DNA of 64,000 nt from Oscillospiraceae bacterium (GTDB lineage Bacteria > Bacillota > Clostridia > Oscillospirales > Ruminococcaceae). Shown piece after piece: positions 52,844-62,374 of this stretch (within the stretch, counting starts at the first letter, position 1; every line of letters starts with the position of its first letter). Position numbers and translations under genes: made by a program. The DNA lies in the NCBI GenBank assembly GCA_017432285.1, contig JAFRJM010000010.1, positions 62,001 to 126,000 on the forward strand, in the 5' to 3' direction. The notes beneath the pieces were generated by a model. That model ran no database searches, had not been told where the DNA came from, and was given only the letters and a program-made list of their open reading frames with translations.

Positions 52844-53380
52844 ATGAAAGTTAAAACCATTGGAAGAAAAGTCAATTTGAAGCAGAACTTCACGGACATG
52901 GCCACAAAACGCCTGCAAAAATTTGACAGATTCTTCAACGAAGAGCCTGAAGCTACCGTTACTGTTACAGTAGAAAAAGGCGACCGCCAGACAGTTGAGA
53001 TCACTGTTAAAAACCGTGGATTCCTTTACCGCACAGAGCGCACCGAGCATGACATGGAGACTGCTTTCAGTGAGGCTGCTGACCTGATGATGCGTCAGAT
53101 AGTCAAAAACAAGGAAAAACTTGGAAACCGGGTCAAAGCACGTGAGGTCGAGCTCGCTCAGGAAGAAATCCAGTATGTTCCCGAGGTCGAAGGCGAAGAT
53201 TACAGGATCGTCCGCGAGAAGCGCTTCCGTGTTGAAGCCATGACCGAAGAAGAAGCAATTCTCCAGATGGAACTTCTTGGACACACATTCTTCCTCTTCC
53301 GCAACAGCACATCCAATGAGATCAATGTCGTTTACCGCAGACATGATGATTCCTTCGGTCTTCTTATCCCTGTTGACTAA
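52844..53380 (+). CDS. hpf: Ribosome hibernation promoting factor, long form
   Basis: Binds the 30S A/P site and dimerises ribosomes in stationary phase. An N-terminal S30AE domain (KVKTIGRKVNLKQNFTD at the start, HDMETAFSEAADLMMRQI) is joined by a linker to the C-terminal dimerisation domain (IVREKRFRVEAMTEEEAILQME, HTFFLFRNSTSNEINVVYRR). Length 178, as in Gram-positive long HPF. The ATG at 52844 is chosen for GGGAGG upstream; a longer frame starting at 52760 is not supported. A small hairpin (TTAGAG / CTCTAA) lies in the leader about 20-30 bases before the start. No clear SigH-type promoter is seen. Confidence 0.95.
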   Translation: MKVKTIGRKVNLKQNFTDMATKRLQKFDRFFNEEPEATVTVTVEKGDRQTVEITVKNRGFLYRTERTEHDMETAFSEAADLMMRQIVKNKEKLGNRVKAREVELAQEEIQYVPEVEGEDYRIVREKRFRVEAMTEEEAILQMELLGHTFFLFRNSTSNEINVVYRRHDDSFGLLIPVD

Positions 53381-53405
53381 AGGATATTATATAGTTAGAT
53401 ACCTG

Positions 53406-53442
53406 CCTGCTCTGCAAGCCTGCCTTACAGAGCAGGTTTTTT
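53406..53442 (+). terminator. Terminator of hpf
   Basis: CCTGCTCTG / CAGAGCAGG, 9-bp perfect stem, 13-base loop, six T. Confidence 0.88.
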
Positions 53443-53540
53443 CTGTTTTGAACAATATTGTTGGTTCGCAGGAATTGTTGACACCTTATCTTCGCTGATG
53501 CTACCATTTTTCAGTAAGATTAATGTTTTGAGGATAGATG

Positions 53541-54647
53541 ATGTATCGTGCTGTAGCTACATGTGCATTCGGAGTGGAATCCGTTCTGTCTTTTGAACTC
53601 CGCCATCTAGGAATGGAAAATGTCGAAGTTCATGACGGAAGGGTCTTTTTCAGTGCAGACAAAACAGGCATCGCGAAAGCAAACATTTGGCTCAGGACCG
53701 CTGAACGCGTCCTTATAGTTCTTGGAGAATATACTTCATCCAATTTCGATGAACTCTTTGATGGCGCATATGCTGCAGACTGGGCTTCGGTAATTGGAAA
53801 GAACGATGCTTTTCCAGTCAAGGGATTCAGCATGAACAGCAAGCTCACCAGTATTCCGGCATGCCAGAGCGTTCTTAAAAAAGCTATCGTAGAAAAACTC
53901 AAGAAACAGTACGGGACACAGACATTGCCGGAAACTTCCACAGAGAAAAAAGTAAGATTCTCCATCACAAAAGATAAGTGCACACTGATGCTTGATACAT
54001 CCGGTGACGGACTTCACAAACGCGGTTACAGGCCTCTGTTGAATGAAGCTCCAATCAAGGAGACACTTGCGGCAGCCATAGTGGATTTCTCTAGATGCAG
54101 GGATGACAGCACAGTCATGGATCCCTTTTGCGGAAGCGGAACATTGCTAATTGAGGCAGCAATGAGGGCTAAGAACATCGCTCCGGGACTTAACAGACAC
54201 TTTGCAGCGGAATTCTACGATTTCATTGGCAGGGACACTTTCGATGCTGTCAGGAAAGAAGCAAAAGAACAGATAAAGACAGATATTTCTTTTCACGCGT
54301 ATGGATCGGATCTTGAAACTCAGGCTGTATCCATAGCAAACGAAAACGCAAAACGTGCAGGAGTATCTGAACTGTGCGACTTCAGCGTAGCTGACGCCCG
54401 TCAATTCGTTTCAAAACCTGGCTCCATCATTCTTGCGAATCCGCCTTACGGCGAGAGACTGTCAACACCCCAGGAAGCCGAGGACCTTATGAGGGATTTC
54501 GGAAAACAGCTGGCTGATCAGGATTACAGAAGTCTCTATGTCATCTCGTCACTTCCGGACTTTGAGCGCATATTCGGCAGAACCGCTAATCGCAGAAGAA
54601 AACTGTATAACGGCATGCTCCCCTGCCAGCTTTTTATGTACTATTAA
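53541..54647 (+). CDS. THUMP-domain rRNA (guanine-N2) methyltransferase (RlmL/YpsC type)
   Basis: SAM-dependent base methylation of large-subunit rRNA. A THUMP domain (about residues 45-155; LRTAERVLIVLGEY, FDELFDGAYAADW) precedes the RlmL-type catalytic domain with DPFCGSGTLLIEAAMRA and the NPPYGERL motif (target-base pocket). Length 368 matches Bacillus YpsC. The second of two adjacent ATG codons is preferred because GAGG lies 7 bases before it. The tyrosine phosphatase gene begins 1 base after its stop. Confidence 0.9.
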   Translation: MYRAVATCAFGVESVLSFELRHLGMENVEVHDGRVFFSADKTGIAKANIWLRTAERVLIVLGEYTSSNFDELFDGAYAADWASVIGKNDAFPVKGFSMNSKLTSIPACQSVLKKAIVEKLKKQYGTQTLPETSTEKKVRFSITKDKCTLMLDTSGDGLHKRGYRPLLNEAPIKETLAAAIVDFSRCRDDSTVMDPFCGSGTLLIEAAMRAKNIAPGLNRHFAAEFYDFIGRDTFDAVRKEAKEQIKTDISFHAYGSDLETQAVSIANENAKRAGVSELCDFSVADARQFVSKPGSIILANPPYGERLSTPQEAEDLMRDFGKQLADQDYRSLYVISSLPDFERIFGRTANRRRKLYNGMLPCQLFMYY

Positions 54648-54648
54648 T

Positions 54649-55659
54649 ATGGACCGCTTATTTACTTTAGTCCAAGATAAGAAAGGCTTCCTTTTATCTG
54701 CGTCAGATAGAGGGAAGTCTTATATTGTTTATACGTCAAATTCATCTGAGTTTTTTAAAAAAAACTCTCCTGTACAGTTCACCGATGAGGTGATACTTGA
54801 CTGGAAGAGTGATTCAAGGCCTTTCTGTCATATCTTCTGGGATGATTGTTATACCGTGGTCTCTGTTCAGGAGATAAAAGCAGGTGACACCTATAATCTA
54901 AGGGATCTGGGTGGTTATCTGACCTCTTCGCAGGATGCTGTAGTTAAATTCGGACTGATATACCGAAGCGATCAGCCTTCATCGATGGGTGCCGATGCTG
55001 AAAGAGCATATAAAGAACTGGGATTAAAGTCAGTCTTGGACTTCCGCGGCAGTTTCGAACACAGAATGTGGCCTGATCCGGAGATTGAAGGCACTACAAA
55101 TTACTGGCTGCCCGCACAGGAGGAAAACCCGACAGCTCCTCCGGAACATGTCGTTGTACCAAACATCGCAGACATATTCAGACACGATGATCAGTGGAAA
55201 GCAGAAGATACCATACGCTTCTCCGAATCATACTTAGCAATGCCGTTCAACAATCCGGCATATAAAAACATGTTCACATGTATGCTGAACGATGAAGTCC
55301 CTGCTTTGATCCATTGTCTGGCAGGAAAAGACCGCACAGGAATCGGAGCGATGCTCTTCCTTCTTGCTTTGGGCGTCTCAGAAGATACCATTATGAAAGA
55401 CTACACGCACAGATCCGCTGCATATCAGGCATATATCGACTTCCGTGAAAATGAGCTGCAGGAGCATCTTAAAACGGATATCTCCAGAAAACATTTCGGA
55501 TATTTCTTTGGGGTTCTGGAAGAGAATCTTGCCGGATCACTGAACAAGATACGCCAGCTGTATGTGACACCTGAAATTTTCTTTAAGGAGTCATACGACC
55601 TTGGTCCTGATGAGCTAAAGCAGTTAAGAGCCAAATATCTTCTTCCCTTAGAACAATAA
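54649..55659 (+). CDS. Tyrosine-protein phosphatase family protein
   Basis: The Cys-based phosphatase loop HCLAGKDRTGIG (Cys in a CxxGxxR motif) lies near residue 225. NLRDLGGYLT and LIYRSDQPSS lie upstream in the order typical of the Y_phosphatase3 family (PF13350). Length 336; the first ~70 residues are an extra region without a recognised domain. The ATG follows the methyltransferase stop by 1 base and lacks a ribosome binding site, so it probably depends on coupling. The substrate could be phosphotyrosine protein, phosphoinositide or another phosphoester. Confidence 0.85.
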   Translation: MDRLFTLVQDKKGFLLSASDRGKSYIVYTSNSSEFFKKNSPVQFTDEVILDWKSDSRPFCHIFWDDCYTVVSVQEIKAGDTYNLRDLGGYLTSSQDAVVKFGLIYRSDQPSSMGADAERAYKELGLKSVLDFRGSFEHRMWPDPEIEGTTNYWLPAQEENPTAPPEHVVVPNIADIFRHDDQWKAEDTIRFSESYLAMPFNNPAYKNMFTCMLNDEVPALIHCLAGKDRTGIGAMLFLLALGVSEDTIMKDYTHRSAAYQAYIDFRENELQEHLKTDISRKHFGYFFGVLEENLAGSLNKIRQLYVTPEIFFKESYDLGPDELKQLRAKYLLPLEQ

Positions 55660-55670
55660 ACAAAGAAAAG

Positions 55671-55706
55671 AAAAACCTTCTTTCGTGAAGAAAGAAGGTT
55701 TTTATA
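55671..55706. terminator. Bidirectional terminator
   Basis: AAAAACCTTCTTTC / GAAAGAAGGTTTTT with a 5-base loop. It separates the phosphatase gene (plus) from the DUF4340 gene (minus). Confidence 0.85.
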
Positions 55707-55716
55707 ATGCAAGTTT

Positions 55717-57138
55717 TTACCAGTTAGTCGAAAAAGCCCCCCCGTTTTCCACCGCTCTGCATGCCTCATGTAAAGTATCCGCAAATGACTCACGGATCGA
55801 GAGTCCAGTGGAAAAGATATCATCCGTGTAGATTATAAGTGTTCTTGATTCGGCTCTCCGCAGATCAAGTATCCTTACGGAGCCTTTCAAAGCAAATTGA
55901 ATACGGACGACTATATCCCCGCCTTCAGTCGATGTCTCATTTTCAGAGTTAACTGAGCACAGAAGAGTATATAGTCTGGTCATGTCCCCTTTATTTACCG
56001 GTTTGTTATTTATGGTTCCTGTGCCGTCTTCATTAATAACGATACTGTAAGTATCTCCATGATACACATGATCTTCGCTGTTTTCTGTATCAAAAAACGT
56101 TACGGTAACGCCATTAGCAGTATCCATTGGCGGTGCCATTACATAACTGCATCTGAATGTGTCATCCTGCACATCAAGCCATGTCACAAGGTAGTCCGCT
56201 ACATTCCAGATGACATCAACCCCCTCCTTCATGGCATAGTAGTCGCCATTTGGCGCTAGAGAAAGGTATATAGTCACGCTGTCGTCGTTATATCCGAGTT
56301 TCAGCATTGTGAGCGGATCATCCAGACCGCACTCGGCAATGTCCTCCTCCGTAGGATGGTTCTTATATACGGATGAAGCGCAGAACTGCATTACTCTGCT
56401 GAACACATCCTGTACCTTTGCAGCCTGCACATATGTTTCATATGGCATGGTCTGATGATACCGGTAGCTGTTTCCCGCTCCGTCTCTGTATGAAGAAGAC
56501 AGCTGATCAAGATGGAAGGTCTCTCTGTCCCTGTTTGTGAATTCGAGAGAATGGGCAGTATCCGTTTCATCATTCCCCGGTCTCGGACTCTCGGTCTTTG
56601 GAGCGAGCAGTTTGTTCACCAGAGAATATGCATTTGTAAGCAAGGGCGTAAACTTGGACAACCTGGCTGTGTATACAGTATTGGGTTCTGTGGATACGGC
56701 GAAATAAACATAGTTCTCAGATGGTGCCCTTGACCCCACCATGACCTTGTATGTTTCACCTGTTTTGAGAGTGACTTCAGCAACAGACTGGGGCTTGTCC
56801 AGCCCGTAACGTGAAAGATCCGAGTCCGGATATTCGCTGTTTGCTTCTATAGAGCAGACGGAATCAATTACAGTTATGTAGTTGCTGAGCAACTGCGGCA
56901 GATCATCAATCTTTTCGCAGTAAAAACCAATCTCATTGTCCGCTCTTGAGAAAGAGAATGAATCCAGCTCATTTTCTATTGATACTGATTCAATGTCATC
57001 ACGCGTATATGACACGACAAAGATGGATTCGTTCCCATTGGACGGATCCTCTGTGTTTTTTGTCAGGTAGATTATCGTCGCTACTGAAGCTATTAGAGCG
57101 ACTAACAGTACCACAAATAAAACGCGTTTCTTCTTCAA
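55717..57138 (-). CDS. DUF4340 protein of a Gld-type ABC system
   Basis: A 473-residue protein with one N-terminal transmembrane helix (about residues 5-25) and an extracellular region with two repeated DUF4340-like halves (DLSRYGLDKPQSVAEVTLKTGE; ECGLDDPLTMLKLGYND). DUF4340 proteins sit next to GldG/GldF-type transporter genes and are thought to act at the membrane surface, role unknown. It begins directly after the GldG-like stop. Last gene of the unit. Confidence 0.85.
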   Translation of the reverse strand: MKKKRVLFVVLLVALIASVATIIYLTKNTEDPSNGNESIFVVSYTRDDIESVSIENELDSFSFSRADNEIGFYCEKIDDLPQLLSNYITVIDSVCSIEANSEYPDSDLSRYGLDKPQSVAEVTLKTGETYKVMVGSRAPSENYVYFAVSTEPNTVYTARLSKFTPLLTNAYSLVNKLLAPKTESPRPGNDETDTAHSLEFTNRDRETFHLDQLSSSYRDGAGNSYRYHQTMPYETYVQAAKVQDVFSRVMQFCASSVYKNHPTEEDIAECGLDDPLTMLKLGYNDDSVTIYLSLAPNGDYYAMKEGVDVIWNVADYLVTWLDVQDDTFRCSYVMAPPMDTANGVTVTFFDTENSEDHVYHGDTYSIVINEDGTGTINNKPVNKGDMTRLYTLLCSVNSENETSTEGGDIVVRIQFALKGSVRILDLRRAESRTLIIYTDDIFSTGLSIRESFADTLHEACRAVENGGAFSTNW

Positions 57139-58578
57139 CTATTTGTTTCTCCTGCGGATGTACACATAAATTCCTGCTGCAATGACCAGCATAGGGACTA
57201 TTGCAATAAACACTACGCCAAGCATAGTCGCAGCCCTGCTTGATATTGACATATAACCACCGAGAATGCTCTTAGCAGCTATCTCAATACTGGTCTCGTT
57301 CGGAGCGAGCTGAGCAAGCACACCGACGATGTATTCGGCATTACCGAGGCTTTCAGTGGAGAGCATAGTATCGTTCACGAAAGATGATGTTCCGAATACG
57401 ACAAACTTGGACTTTCTCTCTCCTTCTCCGTTGATGTATTCATACTGTTCAGCAACAGCTGCAGAGAACAGATCTCCGTCGTTGCCTGAACGGTATTTTG
57501 ATGTGTCGACCATGTCAATAGCCATTGAAGACGGGCTGAAACTCATCAAAGGAGCTGTCCTGACATTAGAAGAGTCTGCAAATAGGATATTCACCGGTCT
57601 GGTATAAGGCGAAATGGATGCAAGTCCGGCGCTCAGAGCCTTTGCACTGTAGGTCTCTTCCAGATATCCTGACAAAGCATAGAACTGGCTGTCGCCGAAT
57701 GTGTATCTCGAGTCAGTCTCTCCGACTATCTCAGTAGTCAGTTCAAATCCGTAGTTAGCAAGGAATGCTTTAAGGTTGGGAACTTCAGGCTGCTCTATTG
57801 AAGTGAAATACAGGATGCTCTTTCCGTATTCACCACCATTTCTCATGAATTGTTCCAATTTCATGATCTCTTCATTGGAGAAATCTACTTTCGGAGCGAC
57901 GATTACCAGACAGAGCGTTTCTTCGGGAATATCTTCAGTCACTGTGGAGACATCAGAAACCGTGTAATTGTTGAGTTCCATGAGACTTCTGAGTTCCTCT
58001 GTCTCATCTTCGCTATGACCTTTTGTAAAAGCAATATTGTAGGACTCACCGGAAGTCATACTCATCATACGGGAAGCGATAACAGCCTCAGCTTTTGAAC
58101 CTGTGATATTGCCTGAATTCCCGAAGAAAAACAGATCGGAGAACGGAAGTTCATAGAATCTTCCGGTCTCAGTATTTTCCATGATCATGTCGCCCTGCGT
58201 ACATGCCGCACCAGGATAGGATGCCGCTACTTCAGGGTTCTCAAGAGGATCGATGTATCTTACGGATACCTTCTCGTTTTCTTTCTCCGCCTGATCAAGA
58301 ATATAAACTACCTGAGCACAGTAAGGGTTCAAAGTCTCATACTGTTCCTTAGCAAAAAGAACTGTAACACGCAGGCTGTCTTCCAGATTTGCAAAAACCG
58401 TTCTGGCTTCCTCGCTGAGCTCAAATGCTTTCTCAGCAGTGAGATCTATGAAAGCGTCTTTTCTGTCTGTAAGTAAAACTGCAATATAGTTTACTGCAAG
58501 GACTATGAGCAGTATCACCGCTGTCACCGCTGCTCCAAAGGCGCCGATCTTGAATTTCCTGGATTTAAGAATCTTCAT
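57139..58578 (-). CDS. GldG-family ABC transporter auxiliary protein
   Basis: An N-terminal transmembrane helix (about residues 12-35) is followed by a large extracellular domain with family features (FELSEEARTVFANLEDSLRVTVLFAKEQY; YNIAFTKGHSEDETEEL; LVIVAPKVDFSNEEIMKLEQFM). A C-terminal helix follows (TMLGVVFIAIVPMLVIAAGIYVYIRR). This is the ABC_transp_aux/GldG type. It presumably works with the ATPase and permease upstream. The target of the system is unknown. Confidence 0.87.
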   Translation of the reverse strand: MKILKSRKFKIGAFGAAVTAVILLIVLAVNYIAVLLTDRKDAFIDLTAEKAFELSEEARTVFANLEDSLRVTVLFAKEQYETLNPYCAQVVYILDQAEKENEKVSVRYIDPLENPEVAASYPGAACTQGDMIMENTETGRFYELPFSDLFFFGNSGNITGSKAEAVIASRMMSMTSGESYNIAFTKGHSEDETEELRSLMELNNYTVSDVSTVTEDIPEETLCLVIVAPKVDFSNEEIMKLEQFMRNGGEYGKSILYFTSIEQPEVPNLKAFLANYGFELTTEIVGETDSRYTFGDSQFYALSGYLEETYSAKALSAGLASISPYTRPVNILFADSSNVRTAPLMSFSPSSMAIDMVDTSKYRSGNDGDLFSAAVAEQYEYINGEGERKSKFVVFGTSSFVNDTMLSTESLGNAEYIVGVLAQLAPNETSIEIAAKSILGGYMSISSRAATMLGVVFIAIVPMLVIAAGIYVYIRRRNK

Positions 58579-58592
58579 ATCTGTACCTCCCT

Positions 58593-59297
58593 TCAGCTGT
58601 AGCGGCGGCGCTCAAAGACGCGCGTCGTGAAGTAACAGAACAAAAACATCACAGAAAGGAAGAAAACTACGTCCTTCAGTTGAATAACTCCAAGGGTAAA
58701 GTCATAGAATCTGTTGTTGAAAGATATGGCGTAGAGGAACGCTTTTATCAGCGAATTGTCCACTATCTTTGCAACATTGTCCAAAATACCAACGCTGAGT
58801 AAGACTGCAAAAGTCCCTATAGCAGCGATTATCTGATTCTCCGTGAGGCTGGATATGAACATGCCTATAGCGATCATGGCTCCGCCAAACATCATCATAC
58901 CGATGAACAGTCCTATAGTCACCGGCCACTCCACCTTTGAGAAGATCGATACTGTGATCCCGTATACCAAGACAATACTGACATTTATTGCATAGATACA
59001 CATACTGGAAAGGAATTTACCAAGGACGAGCTCCCACAATGAAATTGGAGCTGTGAGCAAAGCCTGCTCTGTTTTCAGCCTTTTGTCCTCAGAGAACAGT
59101 CTCATAGTCATCATTGGAATCAGGAATATCGAAATAGTTCCCATTGCGTTATACACATTGCGGAGTTCCGCAGTGGCAGTCATCAGAACCGAAACATAAA
59201 AATACCAGCCTGCCAAAGCCCAGAAGGCTGCAAGCAGTATATATCCGATTGGTGAACTGAAATATGCCCTGATCTCCCTGCGAAGAATAGTAGCCAT
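58593..59297 (-). CDS. GldF-type ABC-2 permease
   Basis: A 234-residue six-helix permease: ILRREIRAYFSSPIGYI at the start, RLFSEDKRLKTEQALLTAPI (a common ABC-2 cytoplasmic loop), and GGAMIAIGMFISSLTENQIIAA. It starts at the ATPase stop. With the ATPase it forms the transporter core, and GldG-like and DUF4340 proteins follow. Confidence 0.88.
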   Translation of the reverse strand: MATILRREIRAYFSSPIGYILLAAFWALAGWYFYVSVLMTATAELRNVYNAMGTISIFLIPMMTMRLFSEDKRLKTEQALLTAPISLWELVLGKFLSSMCIYAINVSIVLVYGITVSIFSKVEWPVTIGLFIGMMMFGGAMIAIGMFISSLTENQIIAAIGTFAVLLSVGILDNVAKIVDNSLIKAFLYAISFNNRFYDFTLGVIQLKDVVFFLSVMFLFCYFTTRVFERRRYS

Positions 59298-60241
59298 TAT
59301 TCTCTATCCTCCTTCGCTATAAGATCGAGGAATATCTCCTCAAGTGTCATTTCAGCAAATCTGAGTCCGATCACGTCGAATCCGCCGTTCACCAATGCCT
59401 TAGCGATATCAGATCTTAGGTCGACCCGTTCTTCAGGAACTACGCGGAATTCATGGGCGGATTCTTCTTTCAGTCCGTTGTAAACGACCTCTTTTACTTT
59501 CGGCAAAGATACCAGTGTCTTTCTGATGCCCTCCTCATCTCCCAACACCCTGACATGGACGGATGCGTCTCCGGACAGGTTCTTGGAAAGATTGTCAGGC
59601 GAATCATCCGCAATCAGCCTTCCGTGGTCGATGACAAGCACTCTGTTGCAGACTGCTTCTATCTCAGACAATATATGAGATGAAAGGATAACCGTGCACT
59701 TGCTGCCCAGTTCCTTTATGAGGCTTCTTATCTCGATTATCTGCTGGGGGTCCAGGCCTACCGTAGGCTCGTCTAAAATAAGAAGTTCTGGGCTACCTAT
59801 CAGTGCTCCTGCGAGCCCTACCCTCTGACGATATCCTTTGGACAGATTGCGAATCACACGTTCAAATACGTCCGTTATGCGTACGGCCTCGCAGATCTCC
59901 TCAAGATGCTGTCTGCGGGGTATCTTGCACTTCTTCAATTCATAAAGAAAATCCAGATACTCATGGACAGTCATATCGACATAAAGCGGAGGCATCTCAG
60001 GGAGATACCCTATATGCTTTTTGGCTTCAATCGGCTCCTCAAGGATATCATATCCGGCAATAGAAATATTCCCCTCCGTTGCAGACAGATATCCGGTGAT
60101 CATGTTCATAGTAGTCGATTTCCCGGCACCGTTCGGACCTAGGAAACCAACTACTTCGCCCTGATCGATAGAAAAGCTGAGATCATCAACAGCCAGTTTA
60201 TCACCATAGCGCTTGGTCACGTGATCTACTTCAACAAGCAT
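59297..60241 (-). CDS. ABC transporter ATPase (GldA-like)
   Basis: Walker A GPNGAGKSTTMN near residue 38, Q-loop GYLPEMPPLYVDMTV, signature NLSKGYRQRVGLA, Walker B LLILDEPTVGLDP, and switch His in LSSHILSEI. A C-terminal extension of about 90 residues is typical of GldA/NosF-like ATPases. AAGGAGCG precedes the ATG. First gene of the four-gene unit. Confidence 0.92.
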   Translation of the reverse strand: MLVEVDHVTKRYGDKLAVDDLSFSIDQGEVVGFLGPNGAGKSTTMNMITGYLSATEGNISIAGYDILEEPIEAKKHIGYLPEMPPLYVDMTVHEYLDFLYELKKCKIPRRQHLEEICEAVRITDVFERVIRNLSKGYRQRVGLAGALIGSPELLILDEPTVGLDPQQIIEIRSLIKELGSKCTVILSSHILSEIEAVCNRVLVIDHGRLIADDSPDNLSKNLSGDASVHVRVLGDEEGIRKTLVSLPKVKEVVYNGLKEESAHEFRVVPEERVDLRSDIAKALVNGGFDVIGLRFAEMTLEEIFLDLIAKEDRE

Positions 60242-60258
60242 TAAAAACGCTCCTTAAC

Positions 60259-60280
60259 ATAATGATACATGTTACATTAT
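60259..60280. promoter_or_regulatory. Inverted repeat over the -10 region of the Gld-type operon
   Basis: ATAATG (60259-60264) and CATTAT (60275-60280) are exact complements with a 10-base spacer. The second arm overlaps the -10 box, so it may be a repressor site; no regulator gene adjoins. Confidence 0.35.
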
Positions 60281-60304
60281 ACTGATTCGGTTTTCCTCTT
60301 ACAA
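60276..60304 (-). promoter_or_regulatory. Promoter of the Gld-type operon
   Basis: Minus strand: TTGTAA (60299-60304), 17-base spacer, TATAAT (60276-60281). Confidence 0.6.
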
Positions 60305-60339
60305 CGACAAAGAGATGTCAATTTCGTGACGATTGCGTG

Positions 60340-60366
60340 AAAAAAAGCTAGCATATGCTAGCTTTT
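60340..60366 (-). terminator. Terminator of hflX
   Basis: Palindrome AAAAGCTAGCATATGCTAGC (60343-60362) continuing into TTTT. On the minus strand a run of seven T follows. Confidence 0.85.
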
Positions 60367-60375
60367 CAACACGGA

Positions 60376-61608
60376 TTATTCAGTCATATCAGGCGACACC
60401 CGGTATTGTTCGTACCTTGGCCAGATATTCCTGTCAACTGTTGCCTGAACAAGAAGTCCGTCCTCTTTCCACTGCTCAGTGATAATGTTTCCCCTATCCC
60501 GGAGCAATGCAACTTTGCCCACATCAGAGAATGGGAATAGCAGTATAGCATGAACGATGCGTTCCGAAAGCTTTTTGGATATAGCATCAAGCAGCTCATC
60601 CAGTCCTTCGCCCGTCTTCGCAGACACAGCAACTCCAGGTATGCCGGGTCTTATGTCCACCAGATCACATTTGTTGAATACCTGTATCATCGGCTTGTCG
60701 CTGCAACCCAATTCATCCAGAACTTCTTTGGCAACAGCTATCTCCTCGTTCCAGTGTTCAGAAGACGCGTCTGCAACAAGAAGAATCAGGTCGGCAAACT
60801 GCGCCTCAGCAAGCGTCGACTTGAATGCATCTACCAAATGGTGAGGAAGTCTGCTTACGAAGCCAACTGTATCAATAAGGATCACATTCTGCATATTTGC
60901 CACAGGAAGTCTTCTCGCTGTGGGATCCAGAGTCGCAAACAGTTTATCTTCTGCAAGTATATCCGATCCTGTAAGGGCATTCATAAGAGAGGACTTTCCC
61001 ACGTTCGTATATCCTACCAAGGCAACGACAGGTATTCCGTTCTTCATGCGTGACTTTCTTGTCACGTCTCTTCTCTTTTCGACATCTTCGAGTTTCTCAC
61101 TAAGTGAGCGGATCCTTGTACGGATATGTCTTCTGTCGTTCTCAAGCTTTGTCTCTCCAGGACCTCTGGTACCTATTCCTCCTCCCTGCTGAGAAAGACC
61201 GTTTCCCAGACCCAGCAGCCTTGGAAGGCGGTAACGAAGCTGAGCTAGTTCGACCTGGAGCTTACCTTCTGCGGTGACTGCATTTTTTGCGAATATGTCC
61301 AGGATCAGTATCGTTCTGTCTATGACCGGTACACCAAACAGTTCCTCAAGATTCCTTGTCTGGATCCCAGAAAGATCGTCGTCAAAAACCACAAGATCAG
61401 CTCCAAGCTTCTCTATAAGATCACATACTTCCTGTGCTTTTCCGCTCCCTATATATGTTGCGGGATTGAGTTTATCTATTGTTTGAACCACCTCAGCGAC
61501 AACTTCAACGCCATCTGTCTCGCAAAGGGCTCGCAACTCATCCATGGAATGCTCTACATCCCACTTCCCTATATCTGCAGCAACAGTTATTGCTTTGTTC
61601 TCTGTCAT
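60376..61608 (-). CDS. hflX: GTPase HflX
   Basis: Ribosome-splitting GTPase that rescues stalled 70S under stress. An N-terminal HflX domain precedes the GPGETKLENDRRHIRTRI signature. The G domain follows: G1 GYTNVGKSSLMN, G2 region FATLDPT, G3 DTVGF, G4 NKCD, and G5 VSAKTGEG. Length 410 is normal. AGAGG lies 5 bases before the ATG. Single gene with its own terminator. Confidence 0.95.
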   Translation of the reverse strand: MTENKAITVAADIGKWDVEHSMDELRALCETDGVEVVAEVVQTIDKLNPATYIGSGKAQEVCDLIEKLGADLVVFDDDLSGIQTRNLEELFGVPVIDRTILILDIFAKNAVTAEGKLQVELAQLRYRLPRLLGLGNGLSQQGGGIGTRGPGETKLENDRRHIRTRIRSLSEKLEDVEKRRDVTRKSRMKNGIPVVALVGYTNVGKSSLMNALTGSDILAEDKLFATLDPTARRLPVANMQNVILIDTVGFVSRLPHHLVDAFKSTLAEAQFADLILLVADASSEHWNEEIAVAKEVLDELGCSDKPMIQVFNKCDLVDIRPGIPGVAVSAKTGEGLDELLDAISKKLSERIVHAILLFPFSDVGKVALLRDRGNIITEQWKEDGLLVQATVDRNIWPRYEQYRVSPDMTE

Positions 61609-61651
61609 CTAAACCTCTGTATACTGTTTTGCTTTTCTATATTCTGACGTT

Positions 61652-62362
61652 TTAATTCAGGAGTTCAACTTTCTCTTCGTCGCTGCTTTCTTCCTGATCG
61701 TTATCGAAGATCTCAGCGATTATTTCTTCAGCCTCCTCATCCGGAACGGGGTCATCATTGAACTTGTCGCTGAATCTTATTGCAACACTTGCTAACTGAG
61801 CAGCATCTGTCTTCTCCTCGCGGAGATCCACTCTTTCTATGATAAGTTCCACAAGATCTTCAACGAAAAACCATACCAAGATCATTATGCTTTCCTGAAA
61901 GATCGTGTTATAGCTGAAAGCATCCAAGAACCATGCAACACCAGCGACAAGAACAGAGATCAAAGCTATTAGAATTATCCTTCGTAAATTGCGATACAAT
62001 TCTATCTGCTTATCCCCAAGAGCCAGGCCATAATAATCCAGTATCGTCTCCTCTATGGTGTTTTTCTGCTCAGCAGAAAAATGACCTCCGATAATCTCAA
62101 GAACAATAGGATATTCCGTTGGGATATAGGCTGCATTGCTTTCAATATAGCGTGCAAAACTTTCGTCCAGCCATTCATAACCATCAACAGAATACCGATC
62201 AACTATGTCATTTATATTATTAACTTTACATGAGATGAAAGCGAGACCGTTCTCGATATATATCTCCCTCATATACTTTGCATAGTTAATTGTTTTCTGT
62301 GAAAATTTCTGTAGGTTCCTGCGAAGTCTTTTTCTGCTTTGTATTTTCTTAATTAGTTTCAA
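61652..62362 (-). CDS. Hypothetical membrane protein with acidic tail
   Basis: A 236-residue protein: Lys/Arg-rich N-terminus, a soluble helical region (residues about 25-115), two hydrophobic segments (about 122-142 and 150-172), and a Glu/Asp-rich C-terminal tail (about 195-236; DEEAEEIIAEIFDNDQEESS region). I recognise no family. It lies 12 bases after the next small membrane gene and the two probably form a unit. Function unknown. Confidence 0.7.
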   Translation of the reverse strand: MKLIKKIQSRKRLRRNLQKFSQKTINYAKYMREIYIENGLAFISCKVNNINDIVDRYSVDGYEWLDESFARYIESNAAYIPTEYPIVLEIIGGHFSAEQKNTIEETILDYYGLALGDKQIELYRNLRRIILIALISVLVAGVAWFLDAFSYNTIFQESIMILVWFFVEDLVELIIERVDLREEKTDAAQLASVAIRFSDKFNDDPVPDEEAEEIIAEIFDNDQEESSDEEKVELLN

Positions 62363-62374
62363 GATCCACCACCC

